Source: Sinimarinibacterium arenosum (GTDB lineage: Bacteria; Pseudomonadota; Gammaproteobacteria; Nevskiales; Nevskiaceae). From it: a DNA stretch of 64,000 bases. The translations under genes were made by a program, and so were the position numbers. The stretch is taken from contig NZ_SUKF01000002.1 of NCBI RefSeq assembly GCF_005047655.1, positions 62,001 to 126,000 on the forward strand. Direction: 5' to 3'. The notes beneath the pieces were generated by a model. It did not search any database. It was not told the DNA's origin and was given only the letters and a program-made list of their open reading frames with translations. Shown here piece after piece: positions 46,125-56,345 of this stretch (position 1 is its first letter; every line of letters starts with the position of its first letter).

Positions 46125-47204
46125 TCAGTCGTCGACCACTTCAATATCCGGAAACTCGGGCGCCTTGACGCCGTACGCCAGACGCGCTGTCGCCAGGCGG
46201 GCGATTGCGCGGTATCGCTGTGCGCTGTTGGATTCCGGATCGGCCACGACCGTGGGGCAGCCACTGTCGGCCTGCTCACGGATGCTCAGCTCCAGCGGCA
46301 ACTGCCCCAGCAATTCAGTGCCGTACTGCGCGGCCAGGCGTGCGCCGCCGCCTTCGCCGAAGATTGCTTCGTGGTGACCGCAGTTGGAACAGGTGTGCCA
46401 CGCCATGTTTTCGACCACGCCGAGCACGGGCACTTCCACCTTGCGGAACATCTGCAGTCCCTTGCGGGCATCGAGCAAGGCGATGTCCTGCGGCGTTGTC
46501 ACGATCACCGCACCGCTGACCGGAATGCGCTGCGAAAGCGACAGCTGGATGTCTCCAGTGCCCGGCGGCAGATCAACGATCAGATAGTCGAGGTTGTCCC
46601 ACGCTGTCTCACCGAGCAGCTGGGCGAGGGCCTGCGTGACCATCGGGCCACGCCAGATCATCGGCTGGTCGTCATCGACCAGAAATCCGATGCTCATCGC
46701 CTGCAGCCCATGCGCGCGGATCGGCGACATGCGCTTGCCGTCTGTCGAAACGGGGCGCTCGGAGGTTCCGAGCATGCGCGGCTGGCTCGGCCCATAGATA
46801 TCCGCGTCAAGGATGCCGACGCGGGCACCTTCGGCCACCAGCGCCAATGCCAGATTCACCGCGACCGTAGATTTGCCAACACCGCCCTTGCCGCTGGCCA
46901 CCGCAATGATGTTGCGAATCCCCGGCAAGGTCTGCAGCGTTTTCTGCACCGTGTGCTCGGTGATTTTCCAGTCGACGGAAACCTGCGCATCAATCCCGAG
47001 CTGCTCACGCAAGACAGCGCGTACTGCCGATATCAGCGTCTCGCGATAGCCGGCTGCGGGAAATCCGAGCTCGATGTCGATCCGCGCGCCCTCGGCACTC
47101 GGCTCCGCGCGGCGCACCGCACCTGCCGTCACCAGGCCTTGTCCGATCAGGGGGTCGACGTAGCCGTCCAATGCGGCAAGCAGCGTTTCGCGAGTAACCG
47201 CCAT
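46125..47204 (-). CDS. apbC: Mrp/ApbC family Fe-S cluster carrier ATPase
   Basis: 359 residues from the ATG at 47204; an in-frame ATG at 47273 lies far upstream without conserved sequence. An N-terminal MIP18/DUF59-like domain (1-80) is followed by a P-loop of the deviant type GKGGVGKST, DADIYGPSQPRMLG, the switch DLPPGTGDIQLSLSQ and CxxC in CSNCG. ApbC binds and transfers [4Fe-4S] clusters. It sits between dcd and a protease gene, close to metG, an order common in related genera. Confidence 0.93.
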   Translation of the reverse strand: MAVTRETLLAALDGYVDPLIGQGLVTAGAVRRAEPSAEGARIDIELGFPAAGYRETLISAVRAVLREQLGIDAQVSVDWKITEHTVQKTLQTLPGIRNIIAVASGKGGVGKSTVAVNLALALVAEGARVGILDADIYGPSQPRMLGTSERPVSTDGKRMSPIRAHGLQAMSIGFLVDDDQPMIWRGPMVTQALAQLLGETAWDNLDYLIVDLPPGTGDIQLSLSQRIPVSGAVIVTTPQDIALLDARKGLQMFRKVEVPVLGVVENMAWHTCSNCGHHEAIFGEGGGARLAAQYGTELLGQLPLELSIREQADSGCPTVVADPESNSAQRYRAIARLATARLAYGVKAPEFPDIEVVDD

Positions 47205-47314
47205 GGCAATCCGAGTACCGGTAGTGTGCGAGCGGCAAAGTCTATCACCAGCACCAGTGTCCGCCTTGGGCACGGCGCAGGCATCAGGCTGGCAGTACCG
47301 CTCTCGGCGGCGAC

Positions 47315-47339
47315 AAAAAAGGCGGGCCAGAGCCCGCCT
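47315..47339 (-). terminator. Intrinsic terminator of the first subtilase gene
   Basis: An 8-bp stem, AGGCGGGC / GCCCGCCT, with a 4-nt loop followed on the minus strand by six T. It begins 31 bp past the stop. A textbook rho-independent terminator. Confidence 0.9.
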
Positions 47340-47369
47340 CGTTCAAACCGTGTGCTGCTCGCCTCACAC

Positions 47370-48590
47370 TCAGTGGACGACGTACAGCAGCGCATTTGGA
47401 GAGCCGCTGCCAATACTGCTGAGCTTGCCCAGCGACGCACTGCCGACAATCGCGTCGGTCACTTGCGTCGGCGTCGCCGAAGGATTCGCCCCCAGCACCA
47501 GCGCGGCGGCGCCAGCGACGTGCGGGCTGGCCATCGAGGTGCCGCTGATCGTGTTGGTGGCGGTGTTGCTGTCGTACCAGGCCGAGGTGATGTTAGAGCC
47601 CGGGGCGAACAGATCGACACAGCTGCCGAAATTCGAATACGAGGCGCGCGCATCTGCATTGGTGGTCGCGCCGACGGTGATCGCCTCCGGCACCTTGTTC
47701 GGCGAGCCGCTGCAGGCGTCGACGTTGTCATTGCCCGCGGCCACAACAAAGACGACCCCCGACGCGACGGCATTCTGCACCGCCGCATCCAGCGCGGCCG
47801 AATCGCCGCCGCCAAGCGACATGTTGGCCACCGCCGGCAGCTGCGCATTGGCGGCGACCCAGTCAACGCCTGCAATCACGCCGGAGTTGGAACCACTGCC
47901 ATTGCAGCCGAGCACCCGCACCGGATGCACCGTCGCCTTCTTGGCGACACCATAAACGGAGCCTGCGGCAGTGCCGGTCACATGGGTTCCGTGACCGTTA
48001 CAGTCGGTCGTGTTGGTCGCGTCGGTCTTGCAGCCAATGCCGAGCAGGTTGCACAGCAGGCCGCCACTGTTGGCCGCAAAGTTGCGCCCGACGCCCACCC
48101 GGCCGCTGAATTCGCTATGCGCAGCATTCAGGCCGGTATCGATGACGTAGACATTGACACCCTGACCCGCCGAAGTGGGATAGCTGTAGAGGTTGTCGAG
48201 GGGCAGGTCGGTTTGATCGATGCGATCGAGGCCCCAGGTCGAGCCGCTCTGCGTCGCCACGGCTGCCATCATCTGATCCTGCTCGATGTGCTTGACCAGC
48301 GGCAGCCGCGCCAGCGCTTCGGCCTGCGCCGGGGTCAGTCGCGCCGCGAAACCGCGCAGAACATGCTGGTACTGCGCAATGACCTGCCCGCCTCCGACCA
48401 GTGCCAGCACCGACTGCGTCAGCTCCGGCAGGCTCAGGCGCGCGTTGGCGGAACCCGGCGCCGGTGCGTTCAACTCAACGATGTACTGATTGGCAATGGG
48501 CTGCGGCGCAGCCTGAACACTTGTGACCCCCATCAGACCTGCAACCAGGACCATCCCCAATCGCAGCGTCAAGCGCTTGATCCGATTCAT
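47370..48590 (-). CDS. Subtilisin-like serine protease (S8, proteinase K type), copy A
   Basis: 406 residues: signal peptide (cut near VQAA, 28), an inhibitor-I9-type propeptide (about 35-112) and the S8 domain with the catalytic triad Asp151 (VIDTGLNAAH), His200 (CNGHGTHVTG), Ser352 (GTSMASPHVAG) and oxyanion Asn287. The pro-region should be cleaved for activation; the enzyme is probably secreted. Cys residues (C180, C187, C197, C229, C293, C324) suggest disulfides. It is a tandem paralogue of the next gene upstream, from which it is separated by 389 bp containing a terminator, so it is transcribed alone. Confidence 0.92.
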   Translation of the reverse strand: MNRIKRLTLRLGMVLVAGLMGVTSVQAAPQPIANQYIVELNAPAPGSANARLSLPELTQSVLALVGGGQVIAQYQHVLRGFAARLTPAQAEALARLPLVKHIEQDQMMAAVATQSGSTWGLDRIDQTDLPLDNLYSYPTSAGQGVNVYVIDTGLNAAHSEFSGRVGVGRNFAANSGGLLCNLLGIGCKTDATNTTDCNGHGTHVTGTAAGSVYGVAKKATVHPVRVLGCNGSGSNSGVIAGVDWVAANAQLPAVANMSLGGGDSAALDAAVQNAVASGVVFVVAAGNDNVDACSGSPNKVPEAITVGATTNADARASYSNFGSCVDLFAPGSNITSAWYDSNTATNTISGTSMASPHVAGAAALVLGANPSATPTQVTDAIVGSASLGKLSSIGSGSPNALLYVVH

Positions 48591-48606
48591 CTTGTTCCCC
48601 CGCTGA

Positions 48607-48616
48607 TTAACGTTAA
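48607..48616. promoter_or_regulatory. Palindrome TTAACGTTAA in the subtilase intergenic region
   Basis: A perfect 10-bp palindrome lies 16 bp upstream of the copy A start, an AT-rich spot in GC-rich surroundings. It may be an operator. The rest of the 389-bp gap (48591-48979) holds the copy B terminator and no open frame that I would call a gene. Confidence 0.3.
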
Positions 48617-48879
48617 GACCGCGCCCCTGGCGGGCATCGGAGTCGCGAGCGCCCCCAACGGCGCCCGTCCTGCCGCACCCTAGCCTTCGCCTTTGACCGC
48701 CACAACCGTGAAGTCCGCCATCCGCAGCCCGCAGAGACTCAATGCGCGAAATTCCTACATGAAATACGAAGTTGTCCTAGCTGCAGCTGGGGGATTCCCT
48801 TCATGCGACTTCGCCTTGCCGCAGCGACCAGGCTTCCGGCAACCGATCTGCCAAGTCGGCCCAAACCGGCCCAAAACAG

Positions 48880-48910
48880 AACGGGGCGCCGCAACCTGCG
48901 GCGCCCCGTT
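48880..48910 (-). terminator. Terminator of the second subtilase gene
   Basis: A perfect 13-bp stem, AACGGGGCGCCGC with its complement, and a 5-nt loop. On the minus strand CTGTTTT follows. It begins 69 bp past the copy B stop. Confidence 0.78.
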
Positions 48911-48979
48911 CGCTTACTGCTGCAACGGACGAGTCGACGACGACTTCACATCGTCCCATCGCCGCCCGTGTCGAATGAC

Positions 48980-50275
48980 TCAGTGCACCACGTACAGCAG
49001 GGTATTCGGCGAACCGCTGCCGACATTGCTCAACACACCCAGCGTCGCGTCGCCCAGCAGCGTGTCGACGACGTCGGCCGGCGTCGCCGACGGATGCGCC
49101 GAAAGCACCAGCGCTGCGGCACCGGCCACGTGCGGACTGGCCATCGAGGTGCCGCTGATGGTGTTGGTTGCACTGCTGCTGCCGATCCACGACGAGGTGA
49201 TGTCGGTGCCCGGCGCGAACAGATCAACACAGCTGCCGTAGTTGGAATAGCCGGTGTCGCGCGAATCGGCCTTGGTAGCGGCACCCACCGTAATGGCGGC
49301 AGGCAGCTTGTTCGGCGAACCGCTGCAGGCGTCGGCGTTGCTGTTGCCAGCCGCCACAACAAAGGTCACGCCGGCATCGATCGCATTCTGAACGGCCATG
49401 TCCAGGGCAGCGGAATCGCCACCACCCAGCGACATGTTGGCTACCGCCGGCAGTTGCGCGTTGGCGGCAACCCAGTCGACACCGGCGATGACGCCGGCAT
49501 TGCTGCCGCTGCCGGAACAACCCAGCACGCGCACCGAGTGAATTTTCGCCTTCTTGGCGACGCCGTAGGTGGTCCCGGCCGTGGTGCCGCTGACATGGGT
49601 TCCATGGCCGTTGCAGTCGGTGGTGTCGTTCGGATCGGTCGGACCCTCGAACAGACCCGAGCCCAGATCCAGCGCGCCAACGTTCAGCGGCACACCCAAC
49701 TGCGCCGGATTCAGACCGAAATCGGTCAAGGCCTGCCCCAGGGTGCCATCATCATTCGGCGCAAAGTTGCGCCCGTTGCCGATGCGGCCTGCGAACTCCG
49801 TATGCGATGCATTCAGACCGGTATCGACGACGTAGACGTTGACGCCCTGCCCCGCATTCGTTGGATAGCTGTAGCTGCCGTTCAACGGCAGGGCGCGCTG
49901 ATCGACGCGATCCAGTCCCCAGGTTGCACCGGTCTGCGTGCCGCGTGCCTGCATCAGGCTGTCCTGTTCGACCAGCTTGACCCCCGGCAGCGCAGCCATC
50001 AGGCCCGCCTGCGCGGCGCTCATCTTCACGGCGAACCCGCGCAATGCGGTGCCATAGGTCGCGATCACTTCACCGCCGCCCACCATCGAGACCAGGCTGC
50101 GAATCTGCGTGTCGAGGCTCGGGACGATCAGTCCGGACGGCTGGTTCAGAACCACGATATAGCGATCCTGGATCAGGATGCGCTCGGCTGCCGCGGCGTT
50201 GCCGGCGCTCAGGCCCAGCAACAGCACAGCCAGTGCCGCGCGAATCGTCGCGCGTTTACGTCGCTTGATGCTCAT
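48980..50275 (-). CDS. Subtilisin-like serine protease (S8, proteinase K type), copy B
   Basis: 431 residues from the ATG at 50275, preceded by GGGGG about 5 nt upstream and followed by a signal peptide; the in-frame ATG at 50377 would destroy the signal. Propeptide about 32-110, then triad Asp151, His224 and Ser377, with the oxyanion Asn in VVAAGNSN. It matches copy A closely over the catalytic domain but carries about 24 extra residues (about 176-218) before the active-site His. Probably secreted. Only 389 bp separate the two copies, in the same orientation. Confidence 0.92.
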   Translation of the reverse strand: MSIKRRKRATIRAALAVLLLGLSAGNAAAAERILIQDRYIVVLNQPSGLIVPSLDTQIRSLVSMVGGGEVIATYGTALRGFAVKMSAAQAGLMAALPGVKLVEQDSLMQARGTQTGATWGLDRVDQRALPLNGSYSYPTNAGQGVNVYVVDTGLNASHTEFAGRIGNGRNFAPNDDGTLGQALTDFGLNPAQLGVPLNVGALDLGSGLFEGPTDPNDTTDCNGHGTHVSGTTAGTTYGVAKKAKIHSVRVLGCSGSGSNAGVIAGVDWVAANAQLPAVANMSLGGGDSAALDMAVQNAIDAGVTFVVAAGNSNADACSGSPNKLPAAITVGAATKADSRDTGYSNYGSCVDLFAPGTDITSSWIGSSSATNTISGTSMASPHVAGAAALVLSAHPSATPADVVDTLLGDATLGVLSNVGSGSPNTLLYVVH

Positions 50276-50508
50276 GAAACCCCCATAGGTCGTTGCAGAC
50301 ATCAGGCGCTGTGACCGCCGGTGCGTCCGGCGACTCCAGCGAGCCTGCGGTTCCGCCCAACACGGAACGGCACCCATTTAGGCAGATTCGGCCGCCTTTG
50401 TGTAAGAGAAAAACTACCCAATGCAGGACAAATTCGGGCGCAATCGAACGCCGAACCCCGGGGAAGGCTGAGCATCCCATGCGATAATCCGCGCCCCGTT
50501 CGACGCCG

Positions 50509-52566
50509 ATGTCCGCAATGAACCGTCAGATTCTGGTCACCAACGCCCTGCCCTATGCCAACGGTCCGATCCATCTGGGCCATATGGTCGGCTACGTCCA
50601 GGCGGACATCTGGGTTCGTTTTCAACGCCTTGGCGGCAACACCGTGCACTATGTCTGCGCTGACGACGCGCACGGTACGCCGATCATGCTGGCCGCCGAG
50701 AAGGCCGGACAGTCGCCGGAGGCCTTCGTCGATGCGATCCGCCAGCAGCACGAACGCGATTTCGCCGAGTTCGGCGTCGCCTTCGATCACTACCACTCGA
50801 CCCACTCGGACGAGAACCGCCATTTTGCCGAGCTGATCTATGCTCGGCTGCGTGATGCTGGCGCCATCGCCAGCCGCAGCATCGAGCAGCTGTACGATCC
50901 GGTGAAGCAGATGTTCCTGCCGGATCGCTACATCAAGGGCGAGTGCCCGAAGTGCGGCTCGCCGGACCAGTACGGCGACAATTGCGAGGTCTGCGGCGCG
51001 GCCTACGCCCCGACCGACCTGAAGAATCCGCATTCGGTGGTGTCCGGCGCGACGCCGGAGATGCGTCAGTCCGAGCACTACTTCTTCGAGGTCGGCAAGT
51101 TCCAGAGCTTCCTGCAGCAGTGGCTCGAAGGCGAGGTTGCGCATCCGGCGGTCAAGGCCAAGCTGCGCGAATGGTTTGATGCCGGATTGAAAGACTGGGA
51201 CATCTCGCGCGACGCGCCCTACTTCGGATTCCCGATCCCGGACGCACCGGGCAAGTTCTTCTACGTCTGGCTCGACGCACCGATCGGTTACATGGCCTCG
51301 TTCAAGGCCTGGTGCGCGAAGACCGGCACGGACTTCGACGCCTTCTGGGGCGCCGGCTCCAGCGCCGAACTGCACCATTTCATCGGCAAGGACATCATCA
51401 ACTTCCACGGACTGTTCTGGCCGGCGATGCTGCACGGCTCGGGCCATCGCGCGCCGACGCAGCTGCACGTCAATGGCTATCTGACCGTCAACGGCGCAAA
51501 GATGTCGAAGTCGCGCGGTACGTTCATCCGTGCACGCAGCTACCTGAATCATCTGCCGCCGGAATACCTGCGCTACTACTTCGCCGCCAAGCTCGGCGCC
51601 GCGGCCGACGATCTCGACCTGAACCTCGAAGACTTTGCCAACCGCATCAACAGCGACGTCGTCGGCAAGTACGTCAACATCGCCAGCCGCTGCGCCGGCT
51701 TCATCGAAAAGCGTTTCGACGGCAAGCTGGCCGCCGATCTGCATGATCGCAGCCTGTTCAATGATTTCGCCGCCGAGGCCGACAATCTGGCCAGGCTGTA
51801 CGACGCCGGCGACTATGCCGCAGCCGTGCGCGAAATCATGCTGATGGCCGACGACGCCAACGCGCAGATCCAGCAGACGGCGCCGTGGAAGATGGCCAAG
51901 GAGCCGGAACAGACCGAGACGCTCCATGCGGTCTGCACGACCTTCCTGAACCTGTTCCGGCAGCTGACCCTGTTCCTGAAGCCGATCCTGCCGGAAATCG
52001 CTGCGCAGGCCGAACACTTCCTCGGCATCGAGCCGCTGCGCTGGGCCGACGCCGGCACCGCGCTGGTTGATCACCGCATCAGGCCCTATGCCGCGCTGGC
52101 GACACGGGTCGAAAAAGCCGCAATTGATGCGATGCTGGCCGAGGAAGCCGCCACGGCTCCGGCCGCTGCAGCCAAAACCCCCGCACCCAAGACCGAGAAG
52201 AAGATGGACAAGGCAGACACGCAGGCCGCGGACGCTGGCACGATCAGCATCGACGACTTCACCAAGGTTGACCTGCGCATTGCCCGCATTGCCGCGGCCG
52301 AGCATGTCGAAGGGGCCGACAAGCTGCTGCGCCTGACGCTGGACGTTGGCGAGCTCGGCCAGCGTCAGGTGTTCGCAGGCATCAAGTCGGCCTATGACCC
52401 GGCGACGCTGGTCGATCGACTGACGGTGATGGTCGCCAATCTGGCGCCACGCAAGATGAAGTTCGGCCTCTCCGAGGGCATGGTCCTGGCCGCCAGCGGT
52501 GACGCCGGCGGTCCGTTCCTGCTGGCGCCGGACGCCGGCGCGGCGCCGGGCATGCGCGTCAAATAG
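50509..52566 (+). CDS. metG: Methionyl-tRNA synthetase
   Basis: 685 residues. The class I signatures are the HIGH-type motif ([11 protein letters not shown], about residues 21-27) and KMSKS ([12 protein letters not shown]). A zinc knuckle is present ([18 protein letters not shown]). The C-terminal EMAP/tRNA-binding dimerisation domain ([20 protein letters not shown]) follows an Ala/Lys linker. The ATG at 50509 has a possible extended -10 (TGCGATAAT) 21 bp upstream; a second ATG at 50518 is possible. Monocistronic, divergent from the protease genes. Confidence 0.97.
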   Translation: MSAMNRQILVTNALPYANGPIHLGHMVGYVQADIWVRFQRLGGNTVHYVCADDAHGTPIMLAAEKAGQSPEAFVDAIRQQHERDFAEFGVAFDHYHSTHSDENRHFAELIYARLRDAGAIASRSIEQLYDPVKQMFLPDRYIKGECPKCGSPDQYGDNCEVCGAAYAPTDLKNPHSVVSGATPEMRQSEHYFFEVGKFQSFLQQWLEGEVAHPAVKAKLREWFDAGLKDWDISRDAPYFGFPIPDAPGKFFYVWLDAPIGYMASFKAWCAKTGTDFDAFWGAGSSAELHHFIGKDIINFHGLFWPAMLHGSGHRAPTQLHVNGYLTVNGAKMSKSRGTFIRARSYLNHLPPEYLRYYFAAKLGAAADDLDLNLEDFANRINSDVVGKYVNIASRCAGFIEKRFDGKLAADLHDRSLFNDFAAEADNLARLYDAGDYAAAVREIMLMADDANAQIQQTAPWKMAKEPEQTETLHAVCTTFLNLFRQLTLFLKPILPEIAAQAEHFLGIEPLRWADAGTALVDHRIRPYAALATRVEKAAIDAMLAEEAATAPAAAAKTPAPKTEKKMDKADTQAADAGTISIDDFTKVDLRIARIAAAEHVEGADKLLRLTLDVGELGQRQVFAGIKSAYDPATLVDRLTVMVANLAPRKMKFGLSEGMVLAASGDAGGPFLLAPDAGAAPGMRVK

Positions 52567-52770
52567 CCATCGCGCGGAAATGATGTGTGTCAGCGACGCC
52601 ACGGTCGGCGTCTGCCAGTTTCTACGCCGTTCGCATGGTGTCGCCTGAACCGGCGCGGCCCACAATCCTGTTTAAGGGACGCACCTTATAGCGTTCCGGA
52701 ATGACAAAAGATTGTTGTACGGCGCTTTGTTGCAGCACACCATGTCGCAACGCATCATTCCGCGGTTCTT

Positions 52771-53346
52771 ATGATCGACTATCTGCTCATCCTTGTCGGC
52801 GCAGTGCTGGTCCACAACTTCGTGTTGGTCCAGTTTCTCGGCCTGTGCCCTTTCATGGGCACCTCGAAGAAAGTCGCAACCTCGTCCGGACTGGCGCTGG
52901 CCACCACTTTCGTGCTGACCCTGACCGCTGTGGCGACCTATCTGGTCAATACGTACATCCTGGTGCCGCTGGGTCTGGCCTACCTGCAAACGATCACTTT
53001 CATTCTGGTGATCGCGGTCGCGGTGCAGACGGTTGAAATGGTCGTGCACAAAACCAGCCCGCTGCTGTATCAGGTGCTGGGCATCTATCTGCCGCTGATC
53101 ACTACCAACTGCATCGTGCTCGGCGTCGCGCTGCTCAACGTGCGGCAGGCGCAGAGCTTCATGGAATCGATGCTGACGGGTCTCGGCGCCGGCCTCGGCT
53201 TCTCGCTGGTGCTGCTGCTGTTCGCCGGCATTCGCGAACGCCTGGCAGTTGCCGATATGCCGGAAGCATTCAAAGGCGCACCCATCGCACTGGTCACAGC
53301 GGGGATCATGTCTCTCGCCTTCATGGGCTTTTCAGGCCTGGACTAG
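52771..53346 (+). CDS. rsxA: RsxA/RnfA, electron-transport complex membrane subunit
   Basis: 191 residues with six hydrophobic segments. Typical sequences are [32 protein letters not shown], and FLPLITTNC in the form [17 protein letters not shown]. It is a core subunit, with RsxE, of the Rnf/Rsx complex, which moves electrons between NADH and ferredoxin-type carriers coupled to an ion gradient, and in E. coli keeps SoxR reduced. It heads the rsxABCDGE-nth operon. A vestigial second copy of its 3' end follows. Confidence 0.95.
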   Translation: MIDYLLILVGAVLVHNFVLVQFLGLCPFMGTSKKVATSSGLALATTFVLTLTAVATYLVNTYILVPLGLAYLQTITFILVIAVAVQTVEMVVHKTSPLLYQVLGIYLPLITTNCIVLGVALLNVRQAQSFMESMLTGLGAGLGFSLVLLLFAGIRERLAVADMPEAFKGAPIALVTAGIMSLAFMGFSGLD

Positions 53347-53349
53347 GAC

Positions 53350-53457
53350 ATGATCCGTCGACTCGCACTGCTCCCATCCCCGCTGCCGCGTGGCCCCTGG
53401 TCGTATGCTCGCGCCGGTATGTCACTGGCCTTCATGGGTTTTCCGGGACTCGACTGA
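53350..53457 (+). pseudogene. Vestigial 3' tail of a second rsxA
   Basis: A 35-codon in-frame stretch between rsxA and rsxB ends [14 protein letters not shown] and stop, nearly the same as the rsxA ending [15 protein letters not shown]. Its first part (MIRRLALLPSPLPRG) aligns loosely with [16 protein letters not shown] of rsxA. In the last 12 codons most nucleotide differences from rsxA are synonymous, so the two tails diverged while both were coding. It stops 3 bp before rsxB, where rsxA would normally end. It is probably the remnant of an older rsxA; expression as a small peptide cannot be excluded. Confidence 0.65.
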
Positions 53458-53460
53458 TCC

Positions 53461-54042
53461 ATGCTCGTCGCGATACTGGCTCTGACCGCATTGTCGGTCG
53501 CGTTCGGACTCGGCCTCGGCTATGCGTCCGTGCGCTTCAAGGTTGAGGGCGATCCGCTGGTCGATCAGATCGACAAAGTGCTGCCGCAGACCCAGTGCGG
53601 ACAGTGCGGCTTTCCCGGCTGCCGTCCCTACGCCACTGCGATCGCGGGCGGCGAAGCCGACATCAATCAGTGCCCGCCCGGCGGCGAGGATGGCATCCAG
53701 AAACTCGCCGAATTGCTGGGCGTTGAAGCCAAGCCGCTGAATCCGGACAACGGCGTCGCCAAGGCCGTGCCAACCGTCGCACTGATCGACGAGAACATCT
53801 GCATCGGCTGCACCAAATGCATCCAGGCCTGCCCGGTCGACGCCATCCTCGGCGCTGCGCAGCAGATGCATACCGTCATCGTCAGCGAATGCACCGGCTG
53901 CGAGCTGTGTCTGGAACCCTGCCCGGTCGACTGCATCTCGATGCAGCCGGTTGCACAGACACCGCGCACCTGGGTCTGGCCGCTGCCGGATGCGGCGCCG
54001 GCGCCATCCCCGCGTGCGGCCGAAGCGAGCAGCGCGGCATGA
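53461..54042 (+). CDS. rsxB: RsxB/RnfB, ferredoxin-like Fe-S subunit
   Basis: 193 residues: an N-terminal membrane anchor ([20 protein letters not shown]), a four-Cys Fe-S domain ([18 protein letters not shown] with a later CPPGG), and two ferredoxin-type 4Fe-4S motifs ([16 protein letters not shown] and [16 protein letters not shown]). It is the likely electron entry from soluble ferredoxin to the complex. Its stop overlaps the rsxC start (ATGA). Confidence 0.95.
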   Translation: MLVAILALTALSVAFGLGLGYASVRFKVEGDPLVDQIDKVLPQTQCGQCGFPGCRPYATAIAGGEADINQCPPGGEDGIQKLAELLGVEAKPLNPDNGVAKAVPTVALIDENICIGCTKCIQACPVDAILGAAQQMHTVIVSECTGCELCLEPCPVDCISMQPVAQTPRTWVWPLPDAAPAPSPRAAEASSAA

Positions 54043-56345
54043 GTCTGATGACTCGGCTGTTCGGTTTCCGCGGAGGTCTGCATCTGGACTACCGCAAGGA
54101 GATGTCGACCGGCACACCGATCCAGATTGCGCCGGTTCCGCCGCAGCTGATCCTGCCGCTGTCGCAGCACGCAGGCAATCCGGCCAAGCCTCGCGTCAAG
54201 GTCGGCGATCGCGTGCTGCGCGGGCAGACCATTGCCGACGCCGACGGCTTTGTGTCTCTGCCCGTGCACGCCGGCACCTCCGGCATTGTCAGTGCGATCG
54301 AACCGCGCCCGATCCCGCACGCCTCCGGCCTGTCCGCACCGTGCATCGTCATCGACGCGGACGGCAAGGATGAGGCCCTGGCCACTCCGGAATGGGAGCC
54401 GGCCGAGGACATCAATGCGCTGGACGCACAAACCATTCGCGATCGCGTACGCCGCGCCGGCGTCAGCGGCCTCGGCGGCGCCGGCTTTCCCAGCTTCATC
54501 AAGCTGGCGCCCGGGCATCCGGTCGAAACCCTGATCATCAACGGCGCCGAATGCGAGCCCTATATCAGCTGCGACCAGCTGCTGATGGCCGAGCGCGCGG
54601 ACGAGATCATCGGCGGCATCCAGGTCATCCTGCATACGATCCGCGCCGGCCGCTGCCTGATTGGCATCGAGGACAACAAAAGCTGGGCCATCGCAGCACT
54701 GAAGGCTGCAGCTGCGGCGGATCAGCGCATCGAGGTTGTGGTCGTGCCGACCCGCTACCCGCAAGGGGGCGAGAAGCAGCTGATCCAGACCCTGACCGGA
54801 CTCGAAGTGCCCAGCCGCGGACTGCCGCTGGATCTGGGTCTAGTGGTACAGAACCCCGGCACCGCGCGTGCGGTGTGGCGCGCGATCCGCCATGCCGAAC
54901 CGTTGACCTCGCGCGTGGTGACGGTGACCGGCAGCGCGGTTTCGCATCCGCAGAATTTCGACGCCCGCATCGGCACGCCGATGCGCTTCCTGATCGATCT
55001 CGCCGGCGGCTACACCACGCCACCGGATCGCCTGCTGATGGGCGGCCCGATGATGGGTTTCGCGCTGCCGACGGACACGCTGCCGATCGTCAAGAGCACC
55101 AACTGCATCCTGGCGACGGCGCCCGGAGAGCTGCGCCCGGATGAGGATGCGATGCCGTGCATCCGCTGCGGTGCCTGCCAGGACGCCTGCCCGATCAATC
55201 TGCTGCCGCAGCAGATGTACTGGCACGCACGCGGCAAGGAATATGACAAGGCACAGTCGCTGAACCTGTTCGACTGCATCGAGTGCGGCTGCTGTGCGCA
55301 GGTCTGTCCCAGCCACATCCCGCTGGTGCAGTACTACCGTCACGCCAAGACCGAGATCTGGTCCGAGCAGCAGGAAAAGCGCAAGGCCGACGCCGCGCGC
55401 GAACGCCATGAAGCACGGCTGGCACGGATCGAACGTGAGGAGCGCGCCAAGGAAGAGGCGCGGGCACGCAAGAAAGCCCTGTTGGCGGCGAGTCAGGCCG
55501 CAGCAAAACCGGCTGCGGCAACAGCCCCTTCCCCCGTAGAGGCCTCTGCCTCCGCCGTCGGCAACGATGACCCGGTGGCCCGCGCCATTGCCGCGGCCAA
55601 AGCCAAGAAAGCGGCCGCTCCCGCAGCGGACAGCACGTCCGACGATCCAGTCGCACGCGCCATTGCAGCTGCCAAGGCCAAGAAGGCCGCCGCGACATCC
55701 GGCACTGCGGAGACGGACGACCCGGTGGCCCGAGCGATTGCGGCAGCCAAGGCGAAAAAGGCTGCCGCGAACGCTGACGCCGCAGCGACCAACACCAAGC
55801 GTGCCAAACCTTCCGCAGCCGATGACGAGCGCATCGCCGCTGCCGTCGCCGCGGCTCAAGCACGCAAGGCGGCCAAGGCTGCGGCCGCAGCGCAACCTCA
55901 GGCCACCACCGAGGCAGATGATCCGGTTGCCAGGGCCATTGCGGCCGCACAGGCGCGCAAAGCCGCACAAAGTGCAGATGCCTCAGTGCCCGCCGCGCCG
56001 CAAAGCTCCAGCGCCACTACCGGTGATGCTGACGACCCGGTCGCGCGTGCCATCGCCGCTGCGCAGGCGCGTAAAGCAGCCAAGGCGGCTGCAGTAGCTT
56101 CCGAATCCCCGTCGGCGCCAACGCCAGCGACTAACAACACCGCGGACGAAGACCCGGTTGCGCGCGCGGTTGCCGCAGCCAAAGCGAAGAAAGCCGCCAA
56201 AGCCGCGGCAGCGGTTGCGCCCGAACCCGTGCCCGCTGCAGCGAGCGAAACGAGCGCCCAGACCGATGACCCGGTCGCCCGCGCCATCGCCGCCGCCAAG
56301 GCGCGCAAAGCCGCACGTGCGGCTGGAGAAACCCCAACCGAATGA
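54039..56345 (+). CDS. rsxC: RsxC/RnfC, NADH-binding Fe-S subunit with repeated C-terminal tail
   Basis: 768 residues from the ATG at 54039 that overlaps the rsxB stop; an in-frame ATG at 53817 lies inside rsxB and is not used. The catalytic part resembles the Nqo1/NuoF-like NADH/FMN fold ([34 protein letters not shown]), then two 4Fe-4S motifs ([34 protein letters not shown]). The last 260 residues are eight Ala/Lys-rich repeats. Similar tails occur in E. coli RsxC. The next gene overlaps by 4 bp. Confidence 0.94.
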   Translation: MSLMTRLFGFRGGLHLDYRKEMSTGTPIQIAPVPPQLILPLSQHAGNPAKPRVKVGDRVLRGQTIADADGFVSLPVHAGTSGIVSAIEPRPIPHASGLSAPCIVIDADGKDEALATPEWEPAEDINALDAQTIRDRVRRAGVSGLGGAGFPSFIKLAPGHPVETLIINGAECEPYISCDQLLMAERADEIIGGIQVILHTIRAGRCLIGIEDNKSWAIAALKAAAAADQRIEVVVVPTRYPQGGEKQLIQTLTGLEVPSRGLPLDLGLVVQNPGTARAVWRAIRHAEPLTSRVVTVTGSAVSHPQNFDARIGTPMRFLIDLAGGYTTPPDRLLMGGPMMGFALPTDTLPIVKSTNCILATAPGELRPDEDAMPCIRCGACQDACPINLLPQQMYWHARGKEYDKAQSLNLFDCIECGCCAQVCPSHIPLVQYYRHAKTEIWSEQQEKRKADAARERHEARLARIEREERAKEEARARKKALLAASQAAAKPAAATAPSPVEASASAVGNDDPVARAIAAAKAKKAAAPAADSTSDDPVARAIAAAKAKKAAATSGTAETDDPVARAIAAAKAKKAAANADAAATNTKRAKPSAADDERIAAAVAAAQARKAAKAAAAAQPQATTEADDPVARAIAAAQARKAAQSADASVPAAPQSSSATTGDADDPVARAIAAAQARKAAKAAAVASESPSAPTPATNNTADEDPVARAVAAAKAKKAAKAAAAVAPEPVPAAASETSAQTDDPVARAIAAAKARKAARAAGETPTE
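55566..56342 (+). repeat. Eight [17 protein letters not shown]-type repeats in rsxC
   Basis: Eight units, each a conserved core such as [17 protein letters not shown] (with Q/R variants in units 4-6) followed by a variable Ala/Thr/Ser/Pro spacer of 5-20 residues. Unit 4 is the most diverged ([19 protein letters not shown]). The cores look like short amphipathic helices. The imperfect DNA repeats could allow slippage or recombination in copy number. Confidence 0.8.

Noticed and set aside
45210-48683. A 1157-codon plus-strand open frame
   Set aside because: It runs antisense to dcd, apbC and a subtilase, all with clear family motifs, and begins in the 141-bp repeats. Its sequence is Arg/His/Ala-rich without recognisable domains: a shadow frame of high-GC coding DNA.
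50302-52665. A 787-codon minus-strand open frame
   Set aside because: It is antisense to the whole of metG, which has intact HIGH, KMSKS and zinc motifs. No ribosome-binding site or family pattern supports it.
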